Shown: in pieces, positions 13,294-13,609 of the stretch
Layout of the letters: each line of letters opens with the position of its first letter
Position numbering within the stretch: the first letter of the stretch is position 1
NCBI GenBank assembly: GCA_036557885.1
Contig: DATBGS010000015.1
Coordinates: forward strand, 1 to 13,609
Direction: 5' to 3'
From: DATBGS01 sp036557885
Lineage (GTDB): Bacteria; Chloroflexota; Ktedonobacteria; Ktedonobacterales; DATBGS01
DNA length: 13,609 bases
Made by a program: the position numbers and the translations under genes
The notes under the pieces: generated by a model
Database searches by the model: none
Seen by the model: the letters and a program-made list of their open reading frames with translations, nothing else
Told to the model about the DNA's origin: nothing

Positions 13294-13609
13294 ATCAGCC
13301 AGGGTGACCTGCATGTGTTTTTCCCGCTCCCACTTCTGTTCAGCTTTTGCTCTGCTGTCCTGCTTGCTACTGCCCCTCCTCTGCCCTCTTCGAGCGCGCA
13401 GCAGAGCAATGCTGGGCGCAAGAGGGACGAGGGGGCTGACCAGGAGCACTCTCCAAAGCCTTTCTTGCCCAGGAACGACCCGGATCGTCTGCTGCTTCTC
13501 TTGTGCGAGGCTTCGAGGTGGCATACAATAGGGGGCAGAGGTGACCCACAAACGCACCTCTCAACCGTGGAACGAACAGAGCGCAGCCCTCTCCAAAAGC
13601 ACCACTCTC
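13294..13609. other. Right-edge region without a confident gene
   Basis: A minus-strand frame runs from GTG 13557 (or ATG 13524) to 13180 and would encode up to 125 residues with one hydrophobic stretch ('LLVSPLVPLAPSIALL') followed by an Arg/Lys-rich segment. It overlaps the pyrF start by 43 nt, would contain the pyrF promoter, lacks a Shine-Dalgarno and resembles no family I know. I treat it as probably non-coding, with a small membrane protein as the alternative. Confidence 0.3.

Noticed and set aside
13180..13557. Possible small membrane protein upstream of and overlapping pyrF
   Set aside because: Lacks a ribosome-binding site, would contain the pyrF promoter and overlap its start, and resembles no known family.

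Overview
The window is about 13.6 kb of moderately GC-rich bacterial DNA. Its gene content suggests the Ktedonobacteria (Chloroflexota): proline-rich membrane sensors, DUF4388-like proteins, paired F420-type luciferase-like oxidoreductases, and an APC permease beside a class V aminotransferase. No taxonomic marker gene is present, so this placement is an inference. No rRNA, tRNA, CRISPR array, insertion sequence or phage gene was recognised.

Layout. The first ~4.8 kb is on the minus strand, read right to left. A well-formed promoter (4749-4777) and a ~240-nt leader precede a DUF4388-like protein (3844-4500). Next come a large two-TM sensor-like protein with no recognisable output domain (1925-3781), an APC amino-acid permease (189-1820) and the first 38 codons of a PLP-dependent class V aminotransferase leaving the left edge (1-115). 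The second block, also minus, starts at a near-consensus promoter (7861-7889). It carries a MOSC protein (7047-7709), two tandem LLM-class oxidoreductases (6049-6987 and 5048-6004) and the first ~20 codons of a PPOX-type flavin/F420 oxidoreductase (4963-5031).

The middle (7.8-10.8 kb) is broken ground. A promoter and ribosome-binding site lead into a LysR-like N-terminus of only ~16 codons, which runs out of frame into a DUF4352-like membrane protein lacking both ends. Intact genes here are an EamA/DMT transporter (8642-9598) and a small NTF2/SnoaL-like protein (10044-10403), both on plus. The latter is followed by a frameshifted aldehyde-dehydrogenase-like N-terminus. Several perfect hairpins punctuate the spacers.

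The right end is a compact minus-strand pyrimidine operon, pyrF-pyrE-pyrD. Junctions are a 1-nt overlap and a 6-nt gap, a plausible promoter lies upstream and a 15-bp hairpin sits on the pyrD stop. It would supply the last steps to UMP (dihydroorotate to orotate to OMP to UMP).

I did not find a convincing new multi-gene system. The most notable signals are three 'gene-start stubs' within ~6 kb that keep expression signals and first codons but have lost the gene body, the output-less sensor with its DUF4388-like partner, and a DHODH-like protein lacking the usual active-site lysine.
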